This document shows, piece after piece, positions 17,350-26,792 of a DNA stretch of 64,000 nt. The notes beneath the pieces were generated by a model that worked only from the letters and a program-made list of their open reading frames with translations, was not told where the DNA came from and ran no database searches. The translations under genes and the position numbers were made by a program. Position 1 is the first letter of the stretch; each line of letters begins with the position of its first letter. The DNA is from Pseudomonas viridiflava (GTDB lineage: Bacteria > Pseudomonadota > Gammaproteobacteria > Pseudomonadales > Pseudomonadaceae), in assembly GCF_900580675.1 (NCBI RefSeq), contig NZ_UTBG01000001.1, positions 186,001-250,000 on the forward strand, in the 5' to 3' direction.

Positions 17350-18882
17350 GTGACTGCGCTAACTCTGATTCCAGGCCAACTGAGCCTTGCCCAACTGCGG
17401 GCCATCTACCAGCAGCCGGTAACCCTCAGTCTGGATGACGGCGCCTCGGCCCAGATCGAAGCCAGTGTCGCCTGCGTCGAGCAGATTCTCGCCGAGAATC
17501 GCACCGCCTACGGCATCAACACCGGTTTCGGCCTGCTGGCCTCGACCCGCATCGCCAGCGAAGACCTGGAAAACCTCCAGCGTTCCCTGGTGCTGTCCCA
17601 CGCCGCCGGCGTCGGTGAGCCGATCAGCGACGCGCTGGTGCGGCTGGTCATGGTGCTCAAGGTCAACAGCCTGAGCCGCGGGTTCTCGGGGATTCGCCGC
17701 CAGGTGATCGACGCGCTGATCGCACTGATCAATGCCGAGGTCTACCCGCATATTCCGCTGAAAGGCTCGGTCGGTGCTTCCGGCGACTTGGCGCCATTGG
17801 CGCACATGTCGCTGGTGCTGCTCGGCGAAGGCAAGGCGCGCTACAAAGGCGAATGGCTGGAAGCCACCGACGCGCTGAAAGTCGCCGGCCTCACGCCGCT
17901 GACCCTCGCCGCCAAAGAGGGCCTGGCGCTGCTCAACGGCACTCAGGTGTCCACCGCGTATGCCCTGCGCGGCCTGTTCGAGGGCGAAGATTTGTTCGCC
18001 GGCGCCCTGGCCTGCGGCGCGCTGACGGTGGAAGCGGTGCTGGGCTCGCGCTCGCCGTTCGACGCGCGTATTCATGCCGCGCGCGGCCAGCGTGGGCAGA
18101 TCGATTCGGCGGCGGCCTACCGTGACCTGCTGGGCGAAAGCAGCCAGGTCTCGCAGTCGCACCAGAACTGCGACAAGGTCCAGGACCCGTACTCCCTGCG
18201 CTGCCAGCCACAAGTCATGGGCGCCTGCCTGACCCAGTTCCGCCAGGCGGCTGAAGTGCTGGTGGTCGAAGCCAACGCCGTGTCGGATAACCCGCTGGTG
18301 TTTGCAGCCGAAGGCGACGTGATCTCCGGTGGCAACTTCCACGCCGAACCGGTGGCCATGGCCGCTGATAACATGGCGCTGGCCATCGCTGAAATCGGCT
18401 CCCTGAGCGAGCGTCGTATCTCGCTGATGATGGACAAGCACATGTCGCAATTGCCGCCGTTCCTGGTGGGCAATGGCGGGGTCAATTCCGGCTTCATGAT
18501 CGCCCAGGTGACCGCCGCGGCCCTCGCCAGCGAAAACAAGGCGCTGGCGCATCCGCACAGCGTCGACAGCCTGCCGACCTCGGCCAACCAGGAAGACCAC
18601 GTGTCGATGGCCCCGGCTGCCGGCAAGCGCCTGTGGGAAATGGCCGAGAACACCCGTGGGGTTCTGGCCGTCGAATGGCTGGCGGCGTGCCAGGGCCTGG
18701 ACCTGCGTGACGGCCTCAAGACCTCGCCGAAGCTGGAAAAAGCCCGTGGCATCCTGCGCGACAAAGTGGCGTTCTACGACAAAGACCGCTTCTTCGCCCC
18801 GGACATCAACGCCGCCAGCGAACTGCTCGCCAGCCGCTGCCTGAATGAGCTGGTGCCGGCGAAGTTGTTGCCGAGCCTGTAA
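17350..18882 (+). CDS. hutH2: Histidine ammonia-lyase HutH2 (functional histidase)
   Basis: A 510-residue tetrameric enzyme eliminating ammonia from L-histidine to give trans-urocanate, the first committed step. The MIO-forming Ala-Ser-Gly is intact in [14 protein letters not shown] with Ser at residue 144. The partner residues in [26 protein letters not shown] and QEDH are all present. Both ATG 17344 and GTG 17350 are in frame. AAAGGAG lies only one base from the ATG but seven from the GTG, and the GTG reproduces the known P. putida N-terminus (MT-LTL-PG). It is near-identical in layout to P. putida HutH, unlike its upstream paralogue. Confidence 0.97.
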   Translation: MTALTLIPGQLSLAQLRAIYQQPVTLSLDDGASAQIEASVACVEQILAENRTAYGINTGFGLLASTRIASEDLENLQRSLVLSHAAGVGEPISDALVRLVMVLKVNSLSRGFSGIRRQVIDALIALINAEVYPHIPLKGSVGASGDLAPLAHMSLVLLGEGKARYKGEWLEATDALKVAGLTPLTLAAKEGLALLNGTQVSTAYALRGLFEGEDLFAGALACGALTVEAVLGSRSPFDARIHAARGQRGQIDSAAAYRDLLGESSQVSQSHQNCDKVQDPYSLRCQPQVMGACLTQFRQAAEVLVVEANAVSDNPLVFAAEGDVISGGNFHAEPVAMAADNMALAIAEIGSLSERRISLMMDKHMSQLPPFLVGNGGVNSGFMIAQVTAAALASENKALAHPHSVDSLPTSANQEDHVSMAPAAGKRLWEMAENTRGVLAVEWLAACQGLDLRDGLKTSPKLEKARGILRDKVAFYDKDRFFAPDINAASELLASRCLNELVPAKLLPSL

Positions 18883-18991
18883 CCGATCCAGAGGAAGGCA
18901 TGCGCCCTCGCCACAAAAGCCTGCCGCCCGGCGTTGAGTTTTCTCGGATCGGCTCGGCGGCGGCCATCATCGATAACTTAGGGAGGCGTTG

Positions 18992-20197
18992 ATGAAAACG
19001 CTTTGGCAACACTGCCACTTCGCAACCATGGCTGGCGGCAAATACTCGATCATCGAGGATGCCGCGATGGTCACCGCGGGTTCGCTCATCGAGTGGATCG
19101 GCCCCCGCAGCCAGGCGCCGACGGCGGATTATGCCCAGGTGCATGACCTGCAAGGCGCGTGGGTGACCCCCGGGCTGATTGACTGCCACACCCACACGGT
19201 GTTCGGCGGCAACCGCAGCGGCGAATTCGAGCAGCGTCTCGAAGGCGTGAGCTATGCCGAAATCGCCGCCAAGGGTGGCGGTATTGCCAGCACCGTGCGC
19301 GCCACCCGCGCCGCCACTGAAGAGGAGCTGTTCGACAGCGCACACAAGCGCCTGCGCAGCTTGCTGCGTGACGGCGTGACCACGGTGGAAATCAAATCCG
19401 GCTATGGCCTGGACCTGGCCAGCGAGCGCAAATTGCTGCGGGTAATTCGTCGCCTCGGCGAAGCGCTGCCGGTCAGTGTGCGCGCCACCTGCCTGGCGGC
19501 CCACGCCTTGCCGCCGGAGTACAAGGACCGCGCCGACGCTTACATCGACCACATCTGCAACGAGATGCTGCCGGCCCTGGCGGCGGAAGGGCTGGTGGAT
19601 GCAGTGGATGCGTTCTGCGAATACCTGGCGTTTTCCCCGGAGCAGGTGGAGCGCGTGTTCATCGTCGCGCAGCAACTCGGCCTGCCGGTGAAGCTGCACG
19701 CCGAACAGCTTTCCTCCTTGCATGGCTCCAGCCTGGCCGCGCGCTACCACGCGTTGTCGGCTGACCACCTGGAGTTCATGACCGAGGAAGACGCCATCGC
19801 CATGGCCGCCTCCGGCACGGTCGCGGTGTTGCTGCCGGGCGCGTTCTACTTCCTGCGCGAAACCCAGTTGCCGCCGATGGACGCGCTGCGCAAGCACGGC
19901 GTGAAGATCGCCATCGCCAGCGACCTCAACCCCGGCACCTCGCCGGCGTTGTCGGTGCGCCTGATGCTGAACATGGCCTGCACCCTGTTCCGCATGACCC
20001 CGGAAGAAGCCCTGGCCGGCGCGACCCAGCATGCAGCCACGGCGCTGGGCTTGGGCGCGACCCATGGCTCACTGGAAGTGGGCAAGGTCGCGGATTTTGT
20101 TGCCTGGCAGATCGATCGCCCCGCCGACCTGGCCTACTGGCTGGGCGGCGAACTGGATAAACGCGTCGTGCGCCATGGCGTCGACGTCACCGTCTGA
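18992..20197 (+). CDS. hutI: Imidazolonepropionase HutI
   Basis: A 401-residue metal-dependent amidohydrolase opening the ring of 4-imidazolone-5-propionate to N-formimino-L-glutamate, step three. Metal ligands are in [10 protein letters not shown] (near residue 65), further His in KLHAEQ (about 236), and Asp in IASDLNPGT (about 310). The ATG at 18992 is preceded by GGGAGG at five-base spacing, and the in-frame TTG just upstream is discarded. The 109-base gap after hutH2 shows no separate gene. Confidence 0.97.
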   Translation: MKTLWQHCHFATMAGGKYSIIEDAAMVTAGSLIEWIGPRSQAPTADYAQVHDLQGAWVTPGLIDCHTHTVFGGNRSGEFEQRLEGVSYAEIAAKGGGIASTVRATRAATEEELFDSAHKRLRSLLRDGVTTVEIKSGYGLDLASERKLLRVIRRLGEALPVSVRATCLAAHALPPEYKDRADAYIDHICNEMLPALAAEGLVDAVDAFCEYLAFSPEQVERVFIVAQQLGLPVKLHAEQLSSLHGSSLAARYHALSADHLEFMTEEDAIAMAASGTVAVLLPGAFYFLRETQLPPMDALRKHGVKIAIASDLNPGTSPALSVRLMLNMACTLFRMTPEEALAGATQHAATALGLGATHGSLEVGKVADFVAWQIDRPADLAYWLGGELDKRVVRHGVDVTV

Positions 20198-20208
20198 GGA
20201 GTGTTGTT

Positions 20209-21009
20209 GTGGATAAGGTTCTGAACTTCAAACAAGGCCGCACGCCGCTGCTGATCAGCATGCCCCACGCCGGCCTGCGCCTGACGCCTGCGGTCGAGGC
20301 CGGGTTGATCCCCGAGGCCCAGAGCCTGCCGGACACCGACTGGCACATCCCAGCGCTGTATGACTTTGCCGAAGAGCTGGGCGCGAGCACCCTGTCGGCG
20401 GAGTACTCGCGGTTTGTGATCGACCTGAACCGGCCATCGGACGATAAGCCGCTGTACGTCGGCGCCACCACCGGGCTGTACCCGGCGACGCTCTTTGACG
20501 GCGTGCCGTTGTTCCGCGAAGGCCTGGAGCCCAGCGAGACCGAACGCGCCAGTTACCTGCAAAAGGTCTGGGGCCCGTACCACCGCACGCTGCAAGAAGA
20601 GCTGGCACGGCTCAAGGCCGAGTTCGGCTACGCGCTGTTGTTCGATGCGCACTCGATCCGCTCGGTGATCCCGCACCTGTTCGACGGCAAGCTGCCGGAC
20701 TTCAACCTCGGCACCTTCAACGGCGCGGCGTGTGATCCAGAGTTGGCCAGCCAGCTCGAGGCGATCTGCGCCGCCCACCCGCAGTACACCCACGTGCTCA
20801 ACGGGCGCTTCAAGGGCGGGCACATCACCCGCCATTACGGCGACCCGGCGCAGGACATTCACGCCGTGCAACTGGAGCTGTGCCAGAGCGCGTATATGGA
20901 GGAGTTCGAGCCGTTCCGTTATCGGCCGGACCTGGCTGAGCCGACGCGGGTGGTGTTGAGGCAGTTGCTGGAAGGGTTGCTGGCTTGGGGTCGGCAGCAC
21001 TACCGGTAA
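20209..21009 (+). CDS. hutG: N-formylglutamate deformylase HutG
   Basis: A 266-residue enzyme of the N-formylglutamate amidohydrolase family, releasing glutamate and formate in the last step of the HutF-dependent branch. Conserved blocks seen are LISMPHAGLRL (residues 14-24), VIDLNRP, LFDAHSIRS (about 143) and GGHITRHYG (about 203). The GTG start at 20209 lies 12 bases after the hutI stop with GAGGAG ahead of it. It is the last gene of the hut run, and a REP doublet follows. Confidence 0.96.
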   Translation: MDKVLNFKQGRTPLLISMPHAGLRLTPAVEAGLIPEAQSLPDTDWHIPALYDFAEELGASTLSAEYSRFVIDLNRPSDDKPLYVGATTGLYPATLFDGVPLFREGLEPSETERASYLQKVWGPYHRTLQEELARLKAEFGYALLFDAHSIRSVIPHLFDGKLPDFNLGTFNGAACDPELASQLEAICAAHPQYTHVLNGRFKGGHITRHYGDPAQDIHAVQLELCQSAYMEEFEPFRYRPDLAEPTRVVLRQLLEGLLAWGRQHYR

Positions 21010-21029
21010 TTTTCGCTGCTGCTGCAACA

Positions 21030-21120
21030 GCTTTCGCGAGCAAGCCCGCTCCCACACTTGACCGAGTTCCAACATGAGAATGCGGTCAAAATGTGGGAGG
21101 GGGCTTGCCCCCGAAGAGGC
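21030..21120. repeat. REP doublet with unlike arms after hutG
   Basis: The left arm is the GCGAGCAAGCCCGCTCCCAC type. The right arm is GTGGGAGGGGGCTTGCCCCC, a different variant. Bases 21030-21099 are identical, in reverse orientation, to 30430-30499, including the entire 37-base spacer. Confidence 0.88.
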
Positions 21121-21252
21121 CCTCACAGTCGCCCCAGTGCAACTGCCGGTCGCCACAGGTCGTGTTAACACAGATCCCGCTGGGTAAGGTTGTGGGTAGG
21201 GCGCGCCAGACGCCACTCCCCACAATAAAGCTGCCGAGTGAGACCTCTTTCC

Positions 21253-22200
21253 ATGAAAAGACTGTTCAACCGTTACCTGTTGACCCTCACCGGCGCCGCG
21301 CTGCTCAGCGCACACGCCATGGCCGCCGAACCGGCCTCCTGCAAAGCCGTGCGCATGGGCGTGGTCAGCTGGACCGACGTGGTCGCCACTTCGGGCATGG
21401 CCGACGTGCTGCTCAACGGGCTGGGCTACGACAGCAAACAGACCCGCGCCGTGCAACAGATCATCTTTGCCGGTATCCGCGACAAGCGCCTGGACATCTT
21501 CCTGGGCTACTGGAAACCGGCGATGGACAACAACATCGCGCCGTTCCTGGCGGCCAAGCAGGTCAAGGTCTTCGACACGCCGAGCCTCTCGGATGCCCAG
21601 GCCACGCTGGCCGTGCCGCAGTACGTGGCCGATGCCGGTTTGAAAACCTTTGCCGACATTGCCCGCTTCAAAGACAAGTTGGGCGGCAAAATCTACGGCA
21701 TCGAGCCCGGCAGTGGCGCGAATACCGATATCCAGAAAATGATCGACACCAACCGCTTTGGTCTCGGCGGCTTCAAGCTGGTCGCCTCCGGCGAAGCGGG
21801 CATGCTCGCCGCCGTGCAGCGTGCAGTGAACCGCAAGGAATTCGTGGTGTTTGTCGGTTGGACCCCGCACCCGATGAACATCAACATGAAAATGGCCTAC
21901 CTCACCGGCAGCGAAGACGTGTTCGGTCCCGACGAAGGCCGCGCAACGGTTTCCACCGTCACCGCGCCGGACTTTGCCGAACGCTGCCCCAACGCCAACC
22001 GCCTGCTCAACAACCTGACCTTCACCGCCGCCCAGGAAAGCCAGCTGATGGTGCCGATCATGGAACGCCAATCGCCCCAGGATGTGGCCAGGCAATGGTT
22101 GCGCGACCATCCCGAGGATTTGCAGCGTTGGCTGGCGGGGGTTACTGCATTTGATGGCAGCGATGGCGTGGCGGCGGTACAGGCCAGCCTGAAACCCTAA
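21253..22200 (+). CDS. Orphan choline/betaine-type ABC substrate-binding protein
   Basis: A 315-residue secreted protein with signal peptide MKRLFNRYLLTLTGAALL ending AMA. The mature region follows the choline-binding ChoX/CaiX pattern: VSWTDVVATSGMADVLL (near residue 40), aromatic residues in FLGYWKPAMD, GIEPGSGANTDIQKM and VGWTPHPMN. These supply a Trp/Tyr cage for a quaternary amine. No permease or ATPase gene is adjacent, so it probably lends itself to a transporter core elsewhere, as described for other Pseudomonas quaternary-amine binding proteins. It lies beside hut, whose HutXWV is of the same transporter class. The ligand (choline, carnitine or betaine) cannot be fixed from sequence. 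Confidence 0.82.
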   Translation: MKRLFNRYLLTLTGAALLSAHAMAAEPASCKAVRMGVVSWTDVVATSGMADVLLNGLGYDSKQTRAVQQIIFAGIRDKRLDIFLGYWKPAMDNNIAPFLAAKQVKVFDTPSLSDAQATLAVPQYVADAGLKTFADIARFKDKLGGKIYGIEPGSGANTDIQKMIDTNRFGLGGFKLVASGEAGMLAAVQRAVNRKEFVVFVGWTPHPMNINMKMAYLTGSEDVFGPDEGRATVSTVTAPDFAERCPNANRLLNNLTFTAAQESQLMVPIMERQSPQDVARQWLRDHPEDLQRWLAGVTAFDGSDGVAAVQASLKP

Positions 22201-22234
22201 GCCGTAAGCGTCAGACCAAACCATCGAGGGCAAT

Positions 22235-22319
22235 GTGGGAGCTGGCTTGCCTGCGATGCAGGCACCTCGGTGTTTCAGTCACACCGCAGCGATGCTATCC
22301 CAGGCAAGCCAGCTCCCAC
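22235..22319. repeat. REP doublet between the binding-protein and esterase genes
   Basis: Arms GTGGGAGCTGGCTTGCCTGC (22235) and GGCAAGCCAGCTCCCAC (ending 22319) with extra pairing GCGATGC/GCAGCGATGC near the loop. It is the same variant as the 15664 element and fills most of the gap between two co-directional genes. Confidence 0.88.
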
Positions 22320-22350
22320 ATTTGATCCTCATCGTCAGGGATATCTGCGT

Positions 22351-23280
22351 ATGTATCCGCTTTCTCCTCAGCTTGCCGCCTTTGTCGCCAAGACCGAATC
22401 CTTCACCAGTGACGACTCATCGCTGGCCGGGGTGCGCCAAAACTACGACCGCATGTGCCAGGCGTTCACGCCACCACAGCCCCCAGGGCTGCAGCTGTCG
22501 GACTTTTCCCTCGGTGGCGTGCGCGTGCGCAGTTACCTGCCCTCAACCCCGACGCCGGAAGAGGGCTGGCCATGCCTCCTTTATATGCACGGCGGCGGTT
22601 GGGCTGTGGGTGGGCTGGCGTCCCATGACTTCATCTGCTTCGAACTGGCCACTGCCTTGCAGGTGTTGGTGATCGCCATTGACTATAGGCTGGCGCCGGA
22701 GCATCCGTTCCCGGCGGCCTATGAGGATTGTCGCGCGGTCTGGCAGGCGATCGGAGCAGGGCAGGCGCCGCACGCCATCAACCTGAAGCGTCTGGTGGTA
22801 ATCGGCGACAGCGCGGGCGGCAATCTGGCCGCGGCGTTGTGCCTGGGCTTGCGCGACGACGACCAGCCACTGCCGCGAGCGCAGGTGCTGATTTACCCGG
22901 GCCTGGGCGGCCCCGCCGATTTGCCGTCGCGCCGCGACTGCAGGGACGCGCCTTTGCTCAGCACTGCCGACACCGAGTGTTACCTGGCGCTCTACCTGCG
23001 CGGGGCCGGTAAGCCCTCGCCCTACGCCTTGCCGCTGCTGGCCGAGGATTTCAGCGGCTTGCCCAAGGCCTTGATCGCCGTGGCCCAGTTCGATCCGCTG
23101 CGCGATGACGGCATGCTCTACGCCGAACGCCTGCAAGCGGCGGGTGTGCCTGCCGTGCTGTACCCCGGCAAAGGCCTGGTCCACGGCTGTTTGCGCGCGC
23201 GCGGGCAGGCGCCGGAGGTTGATCAGCTCTACCGCTATCTTTTGGATTACCTGAGGAGCGAACTGCTGACACCGCTCTAA
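22351..23280 (+). CDS. Alpha/beta hydrolase, HSL-family (family IV) esterase
   Basis: A 309-residue esterase/lipase-like protein. The oxyanion motif HGGGW starts at His80. The nucleophile is Ser154 in GDSAGGN. The acid is probably the Asp in FDPLRDDG (near 250) and the base the His in LVHGCLR (near 285), completing the triad. No signal peptide is visible, so a cytosolic location is likely. The family hydrolyses short-chain acyl or aryl esters, and the natural substrate is unknown. Translation from ATG 22351 fits the family N-terminus. The upstream extension runs into the REP doublet and is discarded. Confidence 0.85.
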   Translation: MYPLSPQLAAFVAKTESFTSDDSSLAGVRQNYDRMCQAFTPPQPPGLQLSDFSLGGVRVRSYLPSTPTPEEGWPCLLYMHGGGWAVGGLASHDFICFELATALQVLVIAIDYRLAPEHPFPAAYEDCRAVWQAIGAGQAPHAINLKRLVVIGDSAGGNLAAALCLGLRDDDQPLPRAQVLIYPGLGGPADLPSRRDCRDAPLLSTADTECYLALYLRGAGKPSPYALPLLAEDFSGLPKALIAVAQFDPLRDDGMLYAERLQAAGVPAVLYPGKGLVHGCLRARGQAPEVDQLYRYLLDYLRSELLTPL

Positions 23281-23383
23281 GCGCTCAAGGGCATGCTCAT
23301 TGCACAATTCGGGTTTATAGTGCCAGACGGCAAAATAAAAGACGTCCCCCCAGGGATGAACCCGACCCCCTACGGAGCGCGCA

Positions 23384-24355
23384 ATGCAGACTTGGTACCC
23401 GCAGATCAAACCCTACGCCCGGCACGATCTGGCCGTCGATGACACCCACACGCTGTACGTCGATGAAAGCGGCTCCCCCGAGGGCTTGCCCGTTGTCTTC
23501 ATCCACGGTGGCCCCGGCTCCGGTTGCGACGCCCAGAGCCGCTGCTATTTCGACCCGAACCTGTACCGCATCGTTACCTTTGACCAGCGTGGTTGCGGGC
23601 GCTCCACCCCGCGCGCCAGCCTGGAAAACAACACCACCTGGGACCTGGTCGCCGACCTCGAACGCATCCGCGAGCACCTGGGCATTGAAAAATGGGTGCT
23701 GTTCGGCGGTTCCTGGGGCTCGACCCTGTCGCTGGCCTACGCGCAAACCCACCCCGAGCGCGTGCACGGCCTGATCCTGCGCGGCATCTTCCTGGCCCGC
23801 GACCAGGATATTCACTGGTTCTACCAGGAAGGCGCAAGCCGCATGTTCCCGGATTACTGGCAGGACTACCTGGCGCCGATCCCGGCGGACGAGCGCCACG
23901 ACCTGGTCGCGGCTTACCACAAGCGCCTGACCGGCAACGACCAGATCGCCCAGATGCACGCGGCCAAGGCCTGGTCCGGTTGGGAAGGGCGCATGCTCGG
24001 CCTGTGCCCGAGCCCGCAGCATGTGGAGCGTTTTTCCGAGCCGCAACGCGCGCTGTCGATTGCGCGTATCGAATGCCACTACTTCACCAATAACTCCTTC
24101 CTTGAGCCCAACCAGTTGATTCGCGATATGCATAAAATCGCGCACCTGCCTGGGGTCATCATTCATGGCCGCTACGACATGATTTGCCCGCTGGATAACG
24201 CCTGGGAGCTGCATCAGGCCTGGCCCAACAGCGAATTGCAGGTGATCCGCGAGGCGGGCCATGCGGCGTCCGAGCCCGGCATTACCGATGCACTGGTGCG
24301 CGCAACCGGCGAGATGGCACGGCGCCTGCTTGATCTGCCGCCAGAAGAAGCATGA
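23384..24355 (+). CDS. pip: Proline iminopeptidase
   Basis: A 323-residue S33-family peptidase removing N-terminal proline from peptides in the cytosol. Alpha/beta-hydrolase motifs: the oxyanion HGGPGSGC near residue 37, nucleophile Ser110 in GGSWGSTL, Asp in GRYDMICP (near 265), and His in EAGHAASEP (near 292). GRSTPRA and NTTWDLV match the family cap region. Its stop overlaps the dtd ATG by four bases, so the two are cotranslated. Confidence 0.96.
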   Translation: MQTWYPQIKPYARHDLAVDDTHTLYVDESGSPEGLPVVFIHGGPGSGCDAQSRCYFDPNLYRIVTFDQRGCGRSTPRASLENNTTWDLVADLERIREHLGIEKWVLFGGSWGSTLSLAYAQTHPERVHGLILRGIFLARDQDIHWFYQEGASRMFPDYWQDYLAPIPADERHDLVAAYHKRLTGNDQIAQMHAAKAWSGWEGRMLGLCPSPQHVERFSEPQRALSIARIECHYFTNNSFLEPNQLIRDMHKIAHLPGVIIHGRYDMICPLDNAWELHQAWPNSELQVIREAGHAASEPGITDALVRATGEMARRLLDLPPEEA

Positions 24356-24789
24356 AGGGCTTGTTGCAACGGGTGCGTGGCGCCCGGGTCGAGGTAGAGG
24401 GTGAAGTCGTCGGGGCAATCGACCAGGGTTTGCTGGTACTGGTGGCCGTCGAACCGACGGATACAGCCGAGAGCGCCGACAAACTGCTGCACAAGCTGCT
24501 TAACTATCGGGTGTTCAGCGACGACGAGGGCAAGATGAACCTGTCGTTGAAGGATATCGACGGTGGTTTGTTGCTGGTGTCGCAGTTCACCCTGGCGGCG
24601 GATACCAAAAGCGGGCTGCGGCCAAGCTTCTCCACGGCGGCACCGCCCGCCCTGGGAGCAACACTATTTGATCACTTGTTGTTACAAGCGCAACAATTGC
24701 ATGGCAAGGTGGCGTCGGGGCGTTTTGGCGCCGATATGCAGGTGCATTTGGTCAATGATGGCCCCGTGACCTTCCTCTTACAGACATGA
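24352..24789 (+). CDS. dtd: D-aminoacyl-tRNA deacylase
   Basis: A 145-residue cytosolic homodimer hydrolysing D-aminoacyl-tRNA (and glycyl-tRNA-Ala), protecting translation. Signature [12 protein letters not shown] (about residues 78-89) and the C-terminal Gly-Pro motif in NDGPVTFLL are both present. It is coupled to pip by an ATGA overlap. The 266 bases after it to the opgG start contain no credible gene. CATATAGAT near 25003 could be part of an opgG promoter. Confidence 0.96.
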   Translation: MKGLLQRVRGARVEVEGEVVGAIDQGLLVLVAVEPTDTAESADKLLHKLLNYRVFSDDEGKMNLSLKDIDGGLLLVSQFTLAADTKSGLRPSFSTAAPPALGATLFDHLLLQAQQLHGKVASGRFGADMQVHLVNDGPVTFLLQT

Positions 24790-25055
24790 ATGTATTAAAA
24801 ACGACTTTAATGCCTAAAAACGCAGGGTTTCGCTACAAATACTTCGTTGTCCCTGATGCGTTGTCTCGCGGGCTACTAGATAATCGCGCGCTACGGGGAT
24901 CAGCGTTGTTTGGTCCATTTTTGACTTAGGTAGAGACTTGTCCGACAGCGATTGGGGAATCATTCCGATCCAATGCAGTCGGAACAATGCTCGCCAACCT
25001 GGCATATAGATAGCTGGCCGTTGGTTTTTTGATCTGTTTTCGGCGAGGGTTGCTC

Positions 25056-26792
25056 GTGATTGTTAGTCCCTGTAATGCACCAAAATTGTCTGCCAAACGG
25101 TTACGAAACGCACTGGTAACGGGCTCCGCCCTGTTTTGCCTGTTCGGCGCGGGTCAACTGTGGGCATTCAGTCTGGATGATGTGTCGGCCAAGGCAAAAG
25201 AGCTGGCCGGGCAGAAATACGAAGCTCCGCGCAGCAATCTGCCGAACGAATTCCGCGAAATGAAATTCGCTGACTACCAGAAGATTCGTTTCCGTGCCGA
25301 TAAAGCCGAGTGGGCCGATCAGAACACTCCGTTCAAGCTGTCCTTCTATCACCAGGGTATGCACTTCGATACACCGGTGAAAATCAACGAAGTGACCGCT
25401 GACAGCGTGCAGGAAATCAAATACGACGCATCGCGTTTCGATTTCGGCGACGTCAAGGTTGATCCGAAGGCCACCGAACAGCTGGGTTATGCCGGTTTCC
25501 GTGTGCTGTACCCGATCAACAAGGGCGACAAGCAAGACGAAATCATGACCATGCTCGGCGCCAGCTATTTCCGCGTCGTGGGCAAGGACCAGGTGTACGG
25601 CCTGTCCGCCCGTGGCATGGCGATCGACACTGCGCTGCCGTCCGGCGAAGAATTCCCGCGTTTCACCGAGTTCTGGATTGAGCGTCCAAAGCCGGGTGAC
25701 AAGCACTTGGTGATCTTTGCTTTGCTGGATTCGCCACGTGCTACCGGCGCCTATCGCTTGATTCTGCGCCCGGGCACCGACACCGTGGTTGACGTCAAAT
25801 CGCAGATGTTCTTGCGCGACAAGGTCAGCAAGCTGGGCGTTGCCCCGTTGACCTCGATGTTCCTGTTCGGCGCCAACCAGCCGTCCAAGGTACTCAACTA
25901 CCGTCGTGAACTGCACGATTCCAGCGGCCTGTCGATCCATGCCGGCAATGGCGAGTGGATCTGGCGCCCGCTGAACAACCCTAAACACCTGTCGGTCAGC
26001 AACTTCACCGTCGAAAACCCGCGTGGTTTCGGCCTGCTGCAACGTGGCCGCAACTTCAGCCACTACGAAGACCTGGACGACAACTACGACAAGCGCCCAA
26101 GCGCCTGGATCGAGCCTGAAGGCGACTGGGGCAAGGGCTCCGTCGACCTGGTAGAGATCCCGACCGCCGATGAAACCAACGACAACATCGTTGCGTTCTG
26201 GAGCCCGGCCGAATTGCCGGAAGTCGGCAAGCCGCTGGACGTGGCCTACCGCCTGCACTGGACCCTGGACGATGCTGCCTTCCATTCGCCGGAAAGCGCG
26301 TGGGTCAAGCAGACCCTGCGTTCTACCGGTGACGTGAAGCAATCCAACCTGATCCGTCAGCCGGATGGCAGCGTCGCGTATCTGGTGGACTTCGAAGGCC
26401 CGTCGCTGAAAAAGCTGCTGCCGGATGCCCCAGTGCGCAGCCAGGTGAGCGTGGGTGACAACGCTGAGCTGGTTGAAAACAGCGTGCGTTACAACGAGCA
26501 CACCAAAGGCTGGCGCCTGACCCTGCGCATGAAAATCAAGGACGCAGGCAAGCCGACCGAGATGCGTGCAGCCCTGGTGCAGGACATTGTGCAGCCAGAG
26601 CCTGAGCCGGTTTCGACCCAGGTACTGAAGGCTGACAAGGTCTTGGCCAAGCAACACGACAAACAGGCCAAGAAAGACGCCAAGGACAAGGAAGCCAAGC
26701 AGCCAGAAGCTGCCCCAGCCACGCCGGAGCCGATCAAGACCGAACAAGTCCTGACCGAAACCTGGAGCTATCAGTTGCCTGCCGATGAGTAA
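25056..26792 (+). CDS. opgG: Osmoregulated periplasmic glucan biosynthesis protein OpgG
   Basis: A 578-residue periplasmic protein required for beta-1,2/1,6 glucan backbone formation or branching. The N-terminal signal has a basic start ([11 protein letters not shown]) and hydrophobic core ending QLWAF, followed by [13 protein letters not shown]. The mature part is a carbohydrate-type beta-sandwich followed by an Ig-like domain. It carries a Lys/Ala/Glu-rich tail (residues 515-560, [15 protein letters not shown]-like) before the final segment. GTG 25056 with GAGGG nine bases ahead is chosen over upstream TTG 25029. It overlaps opgH by eight bases. Confidence 0.94.
   Translation: MIVSPCNAPKLSAKRLRNALVTGSALFCLFGAGQLWAFSLDDVSAKAKELAGQKYEAPRSNLPNEFREMKFADYQKIRFRADKAEWADQNTPFKLSFYHQGMHFDTPVKINEVTADSVQEIKYDASRFDFGDVKVDPKATEQLGYAGFRVLYPINKGDKQDEIMTMLGASYFRVVGKDQVYGLSARGMAIDTALPSGEEFPRFTEFWIERPKPGDKHLVIFALLDSPRATGAYRLILRPGTDTVVDVKSQMFLRDKVSKLGVAPLTSMFLFGANQPSKVLNYRRELHDSSGLSIHAGNGEWIWRPLNNPKHLSVSNFTVENPRGFGLLQRGRNFSHYEDLDDNYDKRPSAWIEPEGDWGKGSVDLVEIPTADETNDNIVAFWSPAELPEVGKPLDVAYRLHWTLDDAAFHSPESAWVKQTLRSTGDVKQSNLIRQPDGSVAYLVDFEGPSLKKLLPDAPVRSQVSVGDNAELVENSVRYNEHTKGWRLTLRMKIKDAGKPTEMRAALVQDIVQPEPEPVSTQVLKADKVLAKQHDKQAKKDAKDKEAKQPEAAPATPEPIKTEQVLTETWSYQLPADE

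Noticed and set aside
20134-22233. A 699-codon minus-strand open frame across hutG and the choline-type binding protein
   Set aside because: It passes through a REP doublet and two well-supported genes, and the translation has no recognisable motif.
24814-25005. A 63-codon minus-strand open frame between dtd and opgG
   Set aside because: No ribosome-binding site, no family resemblance, and it lies in the probable opgG leader.
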